Source of the DNA: CAVPTL01 sp963708725
GTDB lineage: Bacteria; Actinomycetota; Thermoleophilia; Gaiellales; JAICJC01
Length of the DNA: 64,000 bases
Assembly: GCA_963708725.1 (NCBI GenBank)
Contig: CAVPTL010000008.1
Span: 124,001 to 188,000, forward strand
Reading direction: 5' to 3'
Shown here piece after piece: positions 1-8,370 of the stretch. The stretch's first letter is position 1, and each line of letters begins with the position of its first letter. Below the pieces are notes generated by a model, which saw only the letters and a program-made list of their open reading frames with translations, made no database searches and was not told the DNA's origin. The translations under genes were made by a program, and so were the position numbers.

Positions 1-300
1 GATCTGCTCTCGTGACATGCTGGAGGCGAGCATCTCGATCCCGTCGAACCCGCGTGCGACCAGAGCGGCGTGCTGATCCTGCATCAGCGCGATCAGGGGA
101 GAAACGACGACGGTCAATCCCGCGCCGACCACCGCGGGAAGCTGGTAACAGAGCGACTTGCCCGAGCCGGTCGGCATGATCGCAAGCACGTCGCGACCCT
201 CGAGCACAGCCTCGACGGCCTCGCGTTGACCCGCGCGAAACTCGGTGAAGCCAAACCGCGTTCGCAGCTCACTGTCGATGTCGATCGCCGTGATGCCCAC
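1..300 (-). CDS. recQ: RecQ-family ATP-dependent DNA helicase, N-terminal part
   Basis: Reading the minus strand from a GTG at 300 gives 100 residues running off the window edge. They contain the RecQ entry motif (FRAGQREAVEAVLEG), the Walker A motif MPTGSGKS followed by LCYQLPA, and motif Ia-like VVSPLIALMQDQ. These are superfamily 2 helicase hallmarks. RecQ helicases unwind 3'-5' during recombination and fork repair. The gene is truncated by the window, so the RQC and HRDC domains cannot be judged. The start is uncertain because the frame stays open a little further upstream, but GTG at 300 gives the usual short lead before the Q motif. It lies 38 bp behind the MFS gene on the same strand. 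Confidence 0.85.
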   Translation of the reverse strand, partial: MGITAIDIDSELRTRFGFTEFRAGQREAVEAVLEGRDVLAIMPTGSGKSLCYQLPAVVGAGLTVVVSPLIALMQDQHAALVARGFDGIEMLASSMSREQI

Positions 301-338
301 GTCATGCAGTGTGGCAGACGCGGTGGACCGAAGACGGG

Positions 339-1760
339 TTACACGGGCACGTGGTCGGGTTCGACACCGACCGTGGCGCGATCGCGGCGATCGTCGTACA
401 ACCACCGGGTCGCGATGACCCCGAGAACCCCAACCGTGGCCACCGCAGCGTACGTGAGCCGGGCGGCGCCGATCACCTCGGGCACATGCGCCCCGACGTG
501 CTCGGAGGCGGCCACCTCATGCGCCGAAAGCGAGGCTGCAAAGACGATTCCCGCGACCGCTGCGCCCACTCCTGAGCCAATCTGACGCGTCAACGGAACC
601 GTCGACGTCGCCTGACCCTCGCGGCCCTCGACCTTGTCCGCCAGCACCGCAGCAAACAACGCCGGGCTGGCGATGCCCATCCCGAGTCCCGACACCGCGT
701 AGGCCAGGATCACGAGTGGCGCTCCCCCGAACGGAAGTGCCATCACGACCGTCGCGACCACCGTCGTGGCGGTCCCGAGCATGACCTGAGATCTGGTGCT
801 GAGGTTGATCCGTGCCGCGCCCATCGACCCGCTCGTCCACCCGATGGTACACAGCAGCAGCGCGATACCGACGACCGTCACTCCGTGGTGAAATCCGACC
901 TGGAGCTGGAGCGGCAGATACGTCTCGGCGCCGAGAAACACGACCCCGGCCGCGAACGCCGAGACGTTGGCGGCAATCGCATTCGCGGAGTGGGTGAATA
1001 TCGGATTCGGCGTGCGCCGTTCGAACCACACGAAGGCGACGGCGGCGAGGATCCCCGTCGGAATCAACACCGCGACCGGAATCGAGTCGTGGGACGCGGC
1101 CAAAAGCGAGCCCACGATCACCCCGAGCAGCAGCGGGCCGATCCAGTTGATGGGCGTGCGCGCCGCGACCCGCTCGACCGGGCGATCACGGCGAAGCGCC
1201 AGCCGCGCCGCCCAGGCGACGATCGCAATCAGCGGCAGATTCACCCAGAACACCCACCGCCAGCCGACGGTCGAGGTCAGGATCGCGCCGAGCAAGGGCC
1301 CGATCAGCGCGGATACTCCCCACATCGCGGCGTTGATCCCAAACGCGCGTGGCCGCAGGGCGTCAGGGACCCGAATCGCGAACAGCGCGAGCGGCACGGC
1401 GAACATGAACCCCGCCCCGAGTCCGAGGATGGCGCGAGACAACGTGACGACCGGCATCGTGGTGGCGAGGCCACCGACCACGTTTGCGATCGCAAACAAC
1501 GAGCACGCGATCGCAAAGCTCACACCCGCTCCCGATCGATCGATCACCGCGCCGGCAATCGGGAAGGTAATCGCGACGGTAACGCTCGTGGCTCCCACCG
1601 TCGCGGCGATCAACCCAACACCGCCGATGTCCTCGGCGGCGGTTGGCAATGCCGTGGTCACCATCAGCGCGTCGAGCGATCCCAGGAATGTCGCCCCCAG
1701 AGCAGCCACCATCAGGGCGCGGTACGGCGACCGAAACAGCGCGGCGTAGCTCGGGGTCAT
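339..1760 (-). CDS. MFS transporter, DHA2 (EmrB/QacA-like) type
   Basis: The 473-residue product is hydrophobic throughout, with roughly 12-14 predicted membrane spans. The first span is followed by LDALMVTTALPT, the conserved motif of drug:H+ antiporter 2 proteins that starts LD..IVN.ALP. A GxGxG-rich segment (ILGLGAGFMFAVPLALF) fits motif C of exporters. The likely role is proton-driven export of a small molecule across the cytoplasmic membrane; the substrate cannot be read. The gene begins 15 bp after the succinate dehydrogenase anchor-like gene and may be read through from that operon. No dedicated periplasmic adaptor or TetR/MarR regulator sits beside it. Confidence 0.85.
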   Translation of the reverse strand: MTPSYAALFRSPYRALMVAALGATFLGSLDALMVTTALPTAAEDIGGVGLIAATVGATSVTVAITFPIAGAVIDRSGAGVSFAIACSLFAIANVVGGLATTMPVVTLSRAILGLGAGFMFAVPLALFAIRVPDALRPRAFGINAAMWGVSALIGPLLGAILTSTVGWRWVFWVNLPLIAIVAWAARLALRRDRPVERVAARTPINWIGPLLLGVIVGSLLAASHDSIPVAVLIPTGILAAVAFVWFERRTPNPIFTHSANAIAANVSAFAAGVVFLGAETYLPLQLQVGFHHGVTVVGIALLLCTIGWTSGSMGAARINLSTRSQVMLGTATTVVATVVMALPFGGAPLVILAYAVSGLGMGIASPALFAAVLADKVEGREGQATSTVPLTRQIGSGVGAAVAGIVFAASLSAHEVAASEHVGAHVPEVIGAARLTYAAVATVGVLGVIATRWLYDDRRDRATVGVEPDHVPV

Positions 1761-1775
1761 CGGGCCTTCAGAGAT

Positions 1776-2669
1776 CTACTGCGTGGCGTAGATCTTGTCG
1801 GTTGCCGGATATGCCTTGGTGATATGACGCTTGAACTGAAGCTCGTCATAGGTGAGGCCGGCAGCGGCGCCGACCAGCTGCGCCAGGTGAAAGATCGGCA
1901 TGTCGAACTGGATGTCGGCCTCCTTCGAGGCCTTACCCTGCCACGCGTCCAGGGAGAGATGGCAAAGCGGACACGGGGTCACCATCGCGTCGGCCCCGGC
2001 GGCCTTGGCCTCGGCAAGTGGCTGGATCAGCTCACCCAGGGCGACCTCCTCGCGTGCGAGCACGATCGGGAAGCCGCAGCACTTGATCTTGGACGGGTAG
2101 TCGACCGGTATTGCGCCGCAAGCCTCGATGATGCGCTCGAGCGACTGGGGCCGATCGGGATCCTCGAAGCCCAGGATCTTGGAGGGCCGAAGGATCTGGC
2201 ACCCGTAGAACGGCGCAATCTTTACGCCTTCGAGCGGGCGGTGAGCGATCTCCTTCAAGCGCTCGTAGCCTTCGCCCTCGGCGATCTCCCAGAGCAGATG
2301 GCGAACCTCGACGGTGCCGTTGTACGCGGCGGCTCCAACCTCACGCAGGTTCTTGTTGATCCGCTCGCGCAGCTCCGGGTCTGCCTTCAGCTTGAGGTCG
2401 GCCTGACGGAGGTTGAGCGTGCACACGTTGCAGATCGTGAGCAGCGTCTTTTGCTCGAGCTGCTCGGCCTGGCCCAGGATCCGGGCATTGAGATGCAGGT
2501 AGTACTCGGGCCGTGCCTCGTGGATGTCGCCGGCGCCACAGCAGGTGAACCCGGGAATGTCGACGAGCGAGAACCCGAGTTTCTCGGCGACCGCGCGGGT
2601 CGAGGTGTCGAGCTCCTTCTGAGACAGGCTCGCCAGGCACCCAGGGTAATAGGCATAACTTGAGTTCAC
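1776..2669 (-). CDS. Succinate dehydrogenase HdrB-like (CCG-domain) subunit
   Basis: The 297-residue product has two cysteine-rich CCG domains (FTCCGAGD near residue 43 with CNVC at 80-83, and IKCCGFP near 200 with a late TPCPLCH), as in heterodisulfide reductase subunit B and the SdhE-type subunit of archaeal succinate:quinone reductases. These domains bind unusual Fe-S clusters, and the subunit is thought to link SdhAB to the membrane quinone pool. The start is the GTG at 2669, which overlaps the sdhB stop as GTGA; a much longer in-frame extension runs through sdhB and is not real. No transmembrane segments are obvious. No cytochrome b anchor gene is present in the operon. Confidence 0.85.
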   Translation of the reverse strand: MNSSYAYYPGCLASLSQKELDTSTRAVAEKLGFSLVDIPGFTCCGAGDIHEARPEYYLHLNARILGQAEQLEQKTLLTICNVCTLNLRQADLKLKADPELRERINKNLREVGAAAYNGTVEVRHLLWEIAEGEGYERLKEIAHRPLEGVKIAPFYGCQILRPSKILGFEDPDRPQSLERIIEACGAIPVDYPSKIKCCGFPIVLAREEVALGELIQPLAEAKAAGADAMVTPCPLCHLSLDAWQGKASKEADIQFDMPIFHLAQLVGAAAGLTYDELQFKRHITKAYPATDKIYATQ

Positions 2670-3658
2670 GCGTCCTGCTCTCTCTCGATTGTGACTCCCT
2701 GCCGCTTGGCCTCGCGCTCGGCTTCCTCGATCGGCTTGAGCAGCTTGTGCAGCTTTCGCACCTCGTCGAGCTTCTTGGCGCGATGTGGCTTGAGCGGGTT
2801 GGGCACCTTGCCAGACTTGGCCATCTGCATCGCGAACTTGATGTCCATCGCCTGCTTCGGCGAGCTGTACGGCACCAGCGCGGTCTCGAGCAGGTAGCCC
2901 GTCATCCGGCTCGACACGTCGAACACCTGGGCATGTCGGGCACCGCCGTCGGAAAGCATCCCCTCGGAGTAGATCTCGGCGCCGAGCTTGGCGATGGCAT
3001 CCCGTGGATCCACGCCCTTGGGACAGCGCTGGTTGCAGAAGTAGCAGCGGGTGCAGTCCCACACGCCGTGCTTCCCGTTGAGCGTCCGCAGCCGGTCCTT
3101 GCGCCCACGGTCGCGAACGTCGCCGACGAATCGCGCCGCCTTGGCGAGCGCCGCCGGCCCCATGAAGTCGGGATCGACCTCCATCGAGTTGCACTCCGAA
3201 ACGCAGCACCCGCACTGGATGCAGAGCGCCTCCTTGAAGATCCGGTCGAGTTCCTCCTGCTGGATCCGCCACTCCTTGGCGGGCGGATCGTCGTCCTCGA
3301 CCAGGTAGGGCTTGATCGAGCGAAACTTCTCCCAGAACGGCTCCATGTCGACGACCAGATCCTTGACGACGGGCAGGTTGCCCATCGGCGAGATCACCGG
3401 CACCTCGCCCGCTTCGACCACGGGGGCCATCGGCGTCTTACAGGCCAGCACAGCGGCGCCGTTCATCCGCATGCCACACGAGCCGCAGACTGCCATCCGA
3501 CAGCTCTTGCGGTACGTGAGCGACCCGTCTTGCTCGTCCTTGATCTGGTCGAGGCAATCGAGCAGCGTGGCCGTCTCGGGAGCGTCCACGGTGAACTCGT
3601 CGACACCGGTCTCGCCGGTGTCGGGGTTACTGCGATGGATCTTGAGGGTGACTTCCAT
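2666..3658 (-). CDS. sdhB: Succinate dehydrogenase/fumarate reductase iron-sulfur subunit
   Basis: The 330-residue product starts with a ferredoxin-like domain binding [2Fe-2S] (Cys53, 58, 61 and 73). Two later cysteine motifs follow: CIQCGCCVSEC, and CTRCYFCNQRCPKG. The second has an extra cysteine compared with the usual C-x5-C-x3-CP of the [3Fe-4S] site, so a second [4Fe-4S] cluster is likely, as described for archaeal E-type complexes. The protein is longer than the usual 240 residues, with a charged C-terminal tail (HRAKKLDEVRKLHKLLKP). ATG at 3658 is preceded by AGGAG, which overlaps the sdhA stop. It transfers electrons from SdhA towards quinone. Confidence 0.93.
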   Translation of the reverse strand: MEVTLKIHRSNPDTGETGVDEFTVDAPETATLLDCLDQIKDEQDGSLTYRKSCRMAVCGSCGMRMNGAAVLACKTPMAPVVEAGEVPVISPMGNLPVVKDLVVDMEPFWEKFRSIKPYLVEDDDPPAKEWRIQQEELDRIFKEALCIQCGCCVSECNSMEVDPDFMGPAALAKAARFVGDVRDRGRKDRLRTLNGKHGVWDCTRCYFCNQRCPKGVDPRDAIAKLGAEIYSEGMLSDGGARHAQVFDVSSRMTGYLLETALVPYSSPKQAMDIKFAMQMAKSGKVPNPLKPHRAKKLDEVRKLHKLLKPIEEAEREAKRQGVTIEREQDA

Positions 3659-3665
3659 GACGCTC

Positions 3666-5351
3666 CTAGTAGCTGCGTACCGCCGGCTGATGCTCGGTGA
3701 TGGTGACGGGCTTGTAGTCGAGCTTGACCTGACCACCGTTCTGGTGCCAGGCAAGCGTATGCCGTAGCCAGTTCTCGTCGTCTCGGTCGGGATAGTCGAG
3801 CCGGCTGTGGGCGCCGCGGCTCTCGGTGCGGGCGATCGCCCCGGTGACGAGGCAGTCGGCCATCTCGAGCATCGAGCCCAGCTCGATGGCCTGGATCAGG
3901 TCACTGTTGAAGGTCGTGCCCTTGTCCTGGACGATGATCCCGGCGGCGTAACGCTCGCGCAGCTCTTCAACCGTGGCCTTGCACGCGTCGAGCTTCTCGG
4001 CGGTGCGGAAGATGCCGGCGTTGTCGTACATCGCGTCGGCGAGCTCCTGGCGAATCGCCCGGGGCCGCTCACCGTCGAAGTTGTAGAGCATCTCGCGGAT
4101 CCGCTGTTCGGTGACACGCACCGCCGACGGCGAGAACACTCCCGGAAGGCCGTTCTGGCGCAGATCCTGGGCCGCGGTTGCGCCTGACCGGCGACCGAAG
4201 ACGATCGTCTCGAGCAACGAGTTTCCACCGAGACGATTGGCACCGTGCACCGACACGCAGGCGCACTCGCCGGCGGCGTACAGCCCGGGCATGATGGTGC
4301 GCCCGTCGACATCGGTATCGATCCCGCCCATGTGGTAGTGGCTACCGGGGCGCACCGGAATCGGCTCCTCGATGGGATCGACTCCGGCGTAATCCATTGC
4401 GAGCTCGCGTGACCCGTGCAGCCGCTCGTTGATCCGCTTGGCACCGAGGTGGGTGAGATCGAGCAGCACGCATCCGTCGACCCCACGGCCCTCATCGATC
4501 TCGGTCTGCTCGGAGCGCGACACGACATCGCGCGAGGCCAGCTCGACGGCGTTGGGCGCGTAGTTGAACATGAACCGCTCGCCCTCGGCGTTGCGGAGGT
4601 ATCCGCCCTCGCCGCGACAGCCTTCGGTGATCAACACGCCGTTGGCCTTGAGCGTCGTCGGGTGAAACTGCATGAACTCCATGTCTTTCAGCGGCACGCC
4701 GGCGCGCCACGCCATCGACATGCCGTCGCCGGTGCAGGCGTACGCGTTGGTGGTGCCGCGATAGATCCGCCCGAGGCCGCCGGTCGCGAGAATCACCGCG
4801 CCGGCCTCGACGCCCTGAACGCCGCCGTGCATGAGATCCCACGCGGTCACCCCGACGCAGCGCTCGCCGTCGGTGACCAGGTCGAGCGCAAACCACTCCT
4901 CGTAGACGGTGACACCGCTCTTGACGAGCTGCTCGTAGAGCACGTGGAGCAGCACGTGGCCGGTGATATCAGCGGCGTAGCAGGTGCGCGGCGCGCCGCC
5001 GGCACCGAAGGGGCGCTGGGCGATGCGGCCGTCCTCGGTGCGCGAGAAAATCGCGCCCATGTGCTCGAGCTCGTAAATATCCCCGGGCCCCTCGGCACAC
5101 ATCACCGCGATCGCGTCCTGGTCGCCGAGGTAGTCGGAACCCTTGACCGTGAAGAACGTGTGGTTCTCCGGGCTGTCTTCACCGGCGTTTCCGAGCGCAG
5201 CGTTGATGCCGCCCTCGGCGGCGCCGGAGTGGCTGCGGGTGGGATGCAGCTTGGAGACGACACCGACGTCAGCCCCATACCGAGCGGCCTCGATTGCAGC
5301 GCGCATGCCCGCAAGCCCCGCGCCTACCACCACCACGTCGTGACGAACCAT
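3666..5351 (-). CDS. sdhA: Succinate dehydrogenase/fumarate reductase flavoprotein subunit
   Basis: The 561-residue flavoprotein has an N-terminal FAD Rossmann motif (VVVVGAGLAGMRAA) and the covalent-FAD histidine in TRSHSGAAEGG (His41). It also has the active-site segments FMQFHPTT, TEGCRGEGG and HYHMGGI, and a C-terminal helical domain. It oxidises succinate to fumarate in the TCA cycle. ATG at 5351 is chosen because GGAGG lies just upstream; an in-frame extension of 66 residues has no homology. It is the first gene of the operon sdhA-sdhB-HdrB-like. The next gene upstream (pckA) is divergent. Confidence 0.95.
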   Translation of the reverse strand: MVRHDVVVVGAGLAGMRAAIEAARYGADVGVVSKLHPTRSHSGAAEGGINAALGNAGEDSPENHTFFTVKGSDYLGDQDAIAVMCAEGPGDIYELEHMGAIFSRTEDGRIAQRPFGAGGAPRTCYAADITGHVLLHVLYEQLVKSGVTVYEEWFALDLVTDGERCVGVTAWDLMHGGVQGVEAGAVILATGGLGRIYRGTTNAYACTGDGMSMAWRAGVPLKDMEFMQFHPTTLKANGVLITEGCRGEGGYLRNAEGERFMFNYAPNAVELASRDVVSRSEQTEIDEGRGVDGCVLLDLTHLGAKRINERLHGSRELAMDYAGVDPIEEPIPVRPGSHYHMGGIDTDVDGRTIMPGLYAAGECACVSVHGANRLGGNSLLETIVFGRRSGATAAQDLRQNGLPGVFSPSAVRVTEQRIREMLYNFDGERPRAIRQELADAMYDNAGIFRTAEKLDACKATVEELRERYAAGIIVQDKGTTFNSDLIQAIELGSMLEMADCLVTGAIARTESRGAHSRLDYPDRDDENWLRHTLAWHQNGGQVKLDYKPVTITEHQPAVRSY

Positions 5352-5463
5352 TCCACCTCCGCAAAGTACCGCGCCAACGGCGCCCAAAAGCAGCCTACCA
5401 AGCGGGGTGACGGGTCGCCGCAGGCCGGGGTTTGTGACACGGCGCATTCCGCGCTCGGCGGGG

Positions 5464-5479
5464 TATTCTGGGGTAGACT
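5464..5479 (+). promoter_or_regulatory. Candidate -10 boxes upstream of pckA
   Basis: Two TANNNT hexamers, TATTCT (5464) and TAGACT (5474), sit in the 176-bp divergent region between sdhA and pckA. No convincing -35 box is seen at the right distance, so this is a weak call. The implied transcript has a leader of about 40-55 nt carrying the GGGGGAG ribosome site. Confidence 0.3.
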
Positions 5480-5527
5480 GGCGGCACGTTTGTGGGTCCG
5501 CAGGAATCGTTGAACGGGGGAGTACCC

Positions 5528-7075
5528 TTGGCGAAGATGGTGTTTGCACTGCCGGAGGCGCGTGCTGTTTTGCGCAGCCTTCCGCAATCCGAGCTTCACG
5601 CGTTGGCGGCGCTGCAAGCGACTGCCCGCCTCACCGACTATGGCGCGGTCAACATCCAGACACAGGTGCTGGCGCGCTCGAAGGGGTCGACGTACATCGT
5701 CTCCGACGATCCCGACGGTGAGCCCCACCAGGCGATCACCCGCGATGAGTGGGAGCGCGTATCGACCGCACAGGATGAGTTCATCGCTGCCCAGGAGATG
5801 GTGCAGGTCGACGGCTATATCGGAAACGATCCCGAGCGCCGGGTGCCCGCCCGCCTGTACATCGAGAGCCGCAACGTCAACATCGCCGGGATGCAGGACG
5901 TCCTCTACTTCCCTCATGAGGAGTCCGAGCCGTTCGAGCCCGAGCTGCTCGTGATCTACACGCCCAACCTCGAGATGCCGGGCTACCCGGACGACCGTCT
6001 GATCGCGGTCAACCTCGACCTCAATGTCACCAGGGTGTTCAACTCCGACTACTTCGGTGAGTCGAAAAAGGGCGGCCTGCGGATGTGGAACAAGCTGGTC
6101 TATGACCGCGGCGGGTTGGCGCTGCACGCCGGCTGCAAGGTGATTCCGACCGACTCGGGCATCAAGACCGGCCTGATCGTCGGCCTCTCGGGCACCGGCA
6201 AGACCACCACCACGTTTACCCGCCAGAACGGTTCACTGCCGGTGCAGGACGACTTCGTCGCCTGGTGGCCCGATGGACGGGTATCGGCCACCGAGGCCGG
6301 CTGCTTCGCAAAGACGTTCGCGCTGGGCCCGAAGGACGAGCCCACGATCCACAGCGCGGTGACAAAACCCGAGGCCTATCTCGAAAACGTGTCGATGGAC
6401 GATTCCGGCGCGGTCGATTTCTTCGACGAGAGCTACACCAAGAACGGCCGGGCGGTGTTCTCGTTCAACGTGATCGAGGCGGCCGACGCGACCGTGATCG
6501 AGGCGGCCGACTTCCTGCTGGTGTTGAACAAGAACGAGAACGTGATTCCGGCGGTCGCCAAGTTGGAAGGCCCGCAGGCGGCGGCGTTCTTCATGCTCGG
6601 CGAGACCACCGGCACTGCGGCTGGAGGCAGTGACGAGGAGGGCAAGTTTCTGCGCGTGCCCGGGACAAACCCGTTCTTCCCGATGCATCACGACCACCAG
6701 GGCAACCGCTTCCTCGAGCTGCTGGAGCAAAACCCGATCGACGTGTACGTCATGAACACCGGGCGGGTCGGCGGCAAGGACACCGTCGAGGGCTCGAAGA
6801 AGGTGCGGATCCCACATTCGTCCGCGATCGTCGAGGCGATCGCCGAGGGCACGATCGAGTGGGAGGTCGACCCCGACTTCGGCTACCTCGTGGCGGCTCG
6901 CGTGCCCGGCATCGACACCGACGACATCGACATCCTGCAGCCGCGGCGGCTGTACACGGCAACCGGCCGGGCCGACGAGTACGCCCAGCGGGTCGCGCAG
7001 CTCAAGGCGGAGCGGGCCGAGTTCCTCTCGCAGTTCCCGAGTCTCTCGCGCGAGATCGTGGATTCGGTGAGGTAA
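5528..7075 (+). CDS. pckA: Phosphoenolpyruvate carboxykinase (ATP)
   Basis: The 515-residue product carries the ATP-PEPCK phosphate loop GLSGTGKTTTT and downstream QDDFVAWW and ATEAGCFAKTF segments, which match the kinase-1a/2 and metal-binding regions of the family. It also has a late NTGRVGGKD. The enzyme converts oxaloacetate and ATP to PEP, the gluconeogenic exit from the TCA cycle. The central segment is divergent from the enterobacterial enzyme. I chose the TTG at 5528 because GGGGGAG (5516-5522) ends 5 nt before it; the ATG at 5537 is 14 nt away and is the alternative. The gene is divergent from sdhA. Confidence 0.9.
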   Translation: MAKMVFALPEARAVLRSLPQSELHALAALQATARLTDYGAVNIQTQVLARSKGSTYIVSDDPDGEPHQAITRDEWERVSTAQDEFIAAQEMVQVDGYIGNDPERRVPARLYIESRNVNIAGMQDVLYFPHEESEPFEPELLVIYTPNLEMPGYPDDRLIAVNLDLNVTRVFNSDYFGESKKGGLRMWNKLVYDRGGLALHAGCKVIPTDSGIKTGLIVGLSGTGKTTTTFTRQNGSLPVQDDFVAWWPDGRVSATEAGCFAKTFALGPKDEPTIHSAVTKPEAYLENVSMDDSGAVDFFDESYTKNGRAVFSFNVIEAADATVIEAADFLLVLNKNENVIPAVAKLEGPQAAAFFMLGETTGTAAGGSDEEGKFLRVPGTNPFFPMHHDHQGNRFLELLEQNPIDVYVMNTGRVGGKDTVEGSKKVRIPHSSAIVEAIAEGTIEWEVDPDFGYLVAARVPGIDTDDIDILQPRRLYTATGRADEYAQRVAQLKAERAEFLSQFPSLSREIVDSVR

Positions 7076-7083
7076 CCGACCGC

Positions 7084-7395
7084 TTGCCGCCATCCGAGAC
7101 CAAAGTCGCCGTCCAGCGGGCGGCGCGCGGATTCGAGGCCGTCGTCAACGGGCACGACGCCGATCGCCAGCACGACCGCTTCTCGGCCGAGTTCGCCGAG
7201 CGTGACGACGATCTGCAACCGCTGCTGAAGCAGACTGAACGGGCCGAGCTGATCGGCACGGTCGGCACCAGGACACTCCTGCGGTTGGAGCTGGCCGAGG
7301 GCGAGACCAACGTCGTGGAACTCCTGTGGCGCGACTACGACGGCACCTGGCTGATTCATGACTGCCGGGTGTTCAGCCTCATCCCCGGCATCTAG
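7084..7395 (+). CDS. Small hypothetical protein, possibly NTF2-like
   Basis: The 103-residue frame begins 8 bp after the pckA stop and keeps the high-GC third-position pattern of real genes here. The start is a TTG at 7084 with GAGG upstream. The C-terminal half alternates strands (ELIGTVGTRTLLRLELAEG, then VVELLWRDYDGTWLIHDCRVF), which resembles the end of a SnoaL/NTF2-like cone. I do not recognise the family and no catalytic residues stand out. It is probably co-transcribed with pckA. Confidence 0.5.
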   Translation: MPPSETKVAVQRAARGFEAVVNGHDADRQHDRFSAEFAERDDDLQPLLKQTERAELIGTVGTRTLLRLELAEGETNVVELLWRDYDGTWLIHDCRVFSLIPGI

Positions 7396-7488
7396 CCATA
7401 ACCGGGAAAGTGCCTCCAAAAGAGGATTTTCGCGGATTTCGGGGTATCGTTTAAGCCCTACTAGCGGCAACTGCGAGGAATTCACGCG

Positions 7489-8370
7489 ATGGCACCCCCA
7501 CGAGCGATCTGGACCGGCAGCATCTCCTTCGGCCTGGTCAATGCGCCAGTGCGCATGTACACGGCAACCAGCGAGAAGACGCTTCGTTTCAACCAGCTGC
7601 ATCAGACCGACGGCGGCCGCATCGGCTACCAGAAGGTCTGCAAGGTCGACAACGAGGTCGTTCCCGCCGACGAGATCGTGCGCGCCTACGACGTCGGCGG
7701 CGGGGAATTTGTCGAGGTCACCGACGAAGACTTTGCCTCGGCCGCCGAGGCCAGCCACCGCACCATCACCATCCACGACTTCGTGCCCGCCGATCAGATC
7801 GACCCGATCTACTTCGAAAAGAGCTACTACCTGGGGCCGCAGGAGGGCGCGGGTGAGGCGATCTATGCCCTGCTGGCTCAGGCGATGGAGAAATCCGGCC
7901 TGTCGGCCGTCGCCACCTACGTCCACCAGGATCGCGAACACCTCGGCTGCCTGAGGATCCGCGACGGCGTGATCACGTTGGAGCGGATGTACTTCGCCGA
8001 CGAGATTCGCTCGCCCGATGGACTCGCCCCCGCGGCGGACAAGGTGGATAAGCGGCAGCTGGAAATGGCCAACGACTTGATCAAGGCATACACCGGGGAC
8101 TTCGATCCCACCCAGTACACCGACACCTACAGGGAGCGGTTGCTGGCCGTGATCGAGGCCAAGCGCAGCGGCCAGACGGTGACCGCCAAGGCGGCCGAGA
8201 AGACGACCGCCCCACCCGATCTGATGGCGGCACTGACGGCGTCGCTCGACCAGGCCCGCGATACCCGCGCCGCCAAGGCCAAGGCAGCGAAACCCGCCGC
8301 CAAGCGGTCTAAAGCCGCGGCAGGCGCTGGCGGAGCGAAAGCACCGGCGCGAAAACGTCGCAGCGCCTGA
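7489..8370 (+). CDS. ku: Non-homologous end-joining protein Ku
   Basis: The 293-residue product begins with the bacterial Ku signature (AIWTGSISFGLVNAPVRMYTA) and keeps GYQKVCK and the bridge-region strands that form the DNA ring. Ku homodimers thread onto double-strand break ends and recruit LigD. The last 60 residues form a Lys/Ala-rich tail (AKAKAAKPAAKRSKAAAG), as in mycobacterial Ku proteins with basic DNA-binding extensions. ATG at 7489 follows GAGGAA. The 3' end runs 62 bp into the convergent ligD gene, so the basic tail is encoded antisense to the LigD C terminus. Confidence 0.95.
   Translation: MAPPRAIWTGSISFGLVNAPVRMYTATSEKTLRFNQLHQTDGGRIGYQKVCKVDNEVVPADEIVRAYDVGGGEFVEVTDEDFASAAEASHRTITIHDFVPADQIDPIYFEKSYYLGPQEGAGEAIYALLAQAMEKSGLSAVATYVHQDREHLGCLRIRDGVITLERMYFADEIRSPDGLAPAADKVDKRQLEMANDLIKAYTGDFDPTQYTDTYRERLLAVIEAKRSGQTVTAKAAEKTTAPPDLMAALTASLDQARDTRAAKAKAAKPAAKRSKAAAGAGGAKAPARKRRSA

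Noticed and set aside
885..2663. 592-codon plus-strand frame opposite the MFS and sdh genes
   Set aside because: It is Arg/Asp/His-rich, spans two unrelated genes on the other strand and has no motif. It is a GC-rich shadow frame.
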